In this document: in pieces, positions 5,672 to 6,414 of the stretch
Layout: every line of letters begins with the position of its first letter
Numbering within the stretch: the stretch's first letter is position 1
DNA from: JBCBZH01 sp039815415
Lineage (GTDB): Bacteria; Bacteroidota; Rhodothermia; Rhodothermales; Rubricoccaceae
NCBI GenBank assembly: GCA_039815415.1
Contig: JBCBZH010000254.1
Coordinates: 1-6,414 of the forward strand
DNA length: 6,414 nt
Reading direction: 5' to 3'
Program-made: the position numbers and the translations under genes
The notes under the pieces: generated by a model
The model's database searches: none
Told to the model about the DNA's origin: nothing
The model's input: only the letters and a program-made list of their open reading frames with translations

Positions 5672-6411
5672 AAACGGGTGGGGGACGTAAGCGTGGTGGG
5701 ATAACAGACGCGCACAGACACCGTGAGGGGCGCCCTAGAGAAGGGAGGCGTTACGAGCTGGCGGCCTCGAACGTGCCGCGCACGACCGGAGCACCGCGAC
5801 GGATGTGCCAGCGGCCCTGCGCCATCACATCGGACGGGCGACCGTCGGCGTCCAGAACCACGAGATCGGCGTCGTGGCCGACGGCGATCTCTCCCTTCCC
5901 GTGTAGGCGCAGCAACCGAGCTGGCGTGCGCGTGAAAGGCTGCAGCGCCAGCTCGAGCGGGACGCCCCGGCGCAGCAGATCGGCGAGTAGGTCCGCCAGC
6001 GCGGCGGACGTGGCGAAGCCCATCCGTACCAGCTCGCCCTGGGCGTCGAACTCGGGCAGGCAGCCGCCGCCATCGGAGGAGGCGGTGACGCGCTCCGTGA
6101 GTCCGGCGTCGAAAGCGCGGACGAGGGCGTCGGCGGCGAGCACCTCATCGCTTGTAGCGAACTCGGGTGGGAAGGCTGTTACGTCCACGGTCACGCCCTG
6201 CTCAATGAGTGCGAACGCCTCATCCAGAAGCGCTCCACGCCGGTTGACGTGCGTGGGATGGAGCGTTCGCGGTGGGATCTCGGTCGTGTCCACGAGCTGG
6301 CGAACCATCTCCAGGCCCCGTCTGCCGTCTCCGAGGTGAAGGTGAAGCACGCCCGCCTTGCCGGTCATCAGGCCGCCCACGTGGCAGTCGGCCGCCAGCC
6401 GCGCCAGCTCG
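5564..6411. repeat. Cluster of the recurrent 10-mer CGAGCTGGCG
   Basis: Six exact copies fall in this 0.85-kb stretch. Plus orientation: 5754-5763, 5917-5926, 6293-6302. Reverse complement: 5564-5573, 5946-5955, 6402-6411. Four more lie elsewhere: 766-775 and 4529-4538 (plus), 2757-2766 and 4161-4170 (reverse). A one-mismatch copy is at 1748-1757. Some copies are in-frame Glu-Leu-Ala or Arg-Gln-Leu codons. Others are in different frames, one spans the iadA stop region and one is intergenic. The role is unknown. Confidence 0.5.
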
Positions 6412-6414
6412 TCG
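5751..6414 (-). CDS. iadA: Beta-aspartyl (isoaspartyl) dipeptidase, 5' end missing
   Basis: The last 220 codons of an M38-family zinc dipeptidase that hydrolyses beta-aspartyl dipeptides, including the beta-Asp-Arg released by cyanophycinase. The frame runs off the right edge (reading DELARLAADCHVGGLM), so roughly the first 40% of a usual protein of about 390 residues is outside. An internal GTG at 6380 is not the start. Seen: GGLMTGKAGVLHLHLGDG with a metal-ligand histidine, LHPTHVNRRG with a second, and TASSDGGG with the catalytic Asp of the amidohydrolase fold. It ends with KGEIAVGHDADLVVLDADG and VRGTFEAASS, which match the E. coli IadA C-terminus. The N-terminal HxH and the carboxylated lysine cannot be checked. 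It is the upstream gene of the cphB pair. Confidence 0.92.
   Translation of the reverse strand, partial: DELARLAADCHVGGLMTGKAGVLHLHLGDGRRGLEMVRQLVDTTEIPPRTLHPTHVNRRGALLDEAFALIEQGVTVDVTAFPPEFATSDEVLAADALVRAFDAGLTERVTASSDGGGCLPEFDAQGELVRMGFATSAALADLLADLLRRGVPLELALQPFTRTPARLLRLHGKGEIAVGHDADLVVLDADGRPSDVMAQGRWHIRRGAPVVRGTFEAASS

Noticed and set aside
4775..5704. A 309-codon plus-strand frame opposite cphB
   Set aside because: It covers cphB almost exactly on the other strand and shows no domain, while cphB has an intact active site.
5731..5750. Possible hairpin after the iadA stop (CGCCCT...AGGGAGGCG)
   Set aside because: Only four contiguous pairs, then a bulge, and no T-run. Too weak for a terminator, and it would separate two genes expected to be co-transcribed.

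Overview
The window is gene-dense, GC-rich bacterial chromosome, most likely from a GC-rich member of the Bacteroidota/Rhodothermota (Salinibacter- or Rubricoccus-like). The main clue is the lipoyl synthase, whose TFMILGNVCTR, QYLQPTRHHLP and C-terminal LVRSSYHAERHV stretches match the Bacteroidota-type protein. Shine-Dalgarno sequences are missing or weak before almost every start, which also fits that group. The assignment is inference. No rRNA, tRNA, CRISPR array, insertion sequence or phage gene is visible.

Layout. (1) 1-795, plus strand: a UbiG-like quinone O-methyltransferase, preceded at the window edge by an AAAGCCC heptamer repeat. (2) 792-2834, minus strand: a tightly overlapping cassette transcribed lipA, then a putative lipoprotein, then a DinB/YfiT-like protein. 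The lipA stop overlaps the lipoprotein start by 8 nt, and the lipoprotein stop overlaps the DinB start as ATGA. A heptamer repeat with a canonical G-quadruplex pattern lies inside the first codons of the lipoprotein gene. (3) 2835-3068: a divergent promoter region. (4) 3069-4409, plus strand: L-lysine 6-aminotransferase (lat), followed by a 10-bp stem-loop. (5) 4558-4692, minus strand: a 44-residue single-span membrane protein gene. (6) 4802-6414, minus strand: a beta-aspartyl dipeptidase (iadA, cut by the window edge) followed by cyanophycinase (cphB).

Functional picture. The cphB-iadA pair is a complete two-step route from cyanophycin through beta-Asp-Arg (or beta-Asp-Lys) dipeptides to free amino acids. 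The neighbouring lysine aminotransferase could feed lysine nitrogen into glutamate, but that link is only positional. The lipA cassette joins lipoate cofactor synthesis to two proteins of unknown role.

The least expected signal is a 10-base word, CGAGCTGGCG. It occurs ten times exactly on the two strands of this 6.4 kb, in several reading frames and once between genes. Base composition alone predicts far less than one copy.
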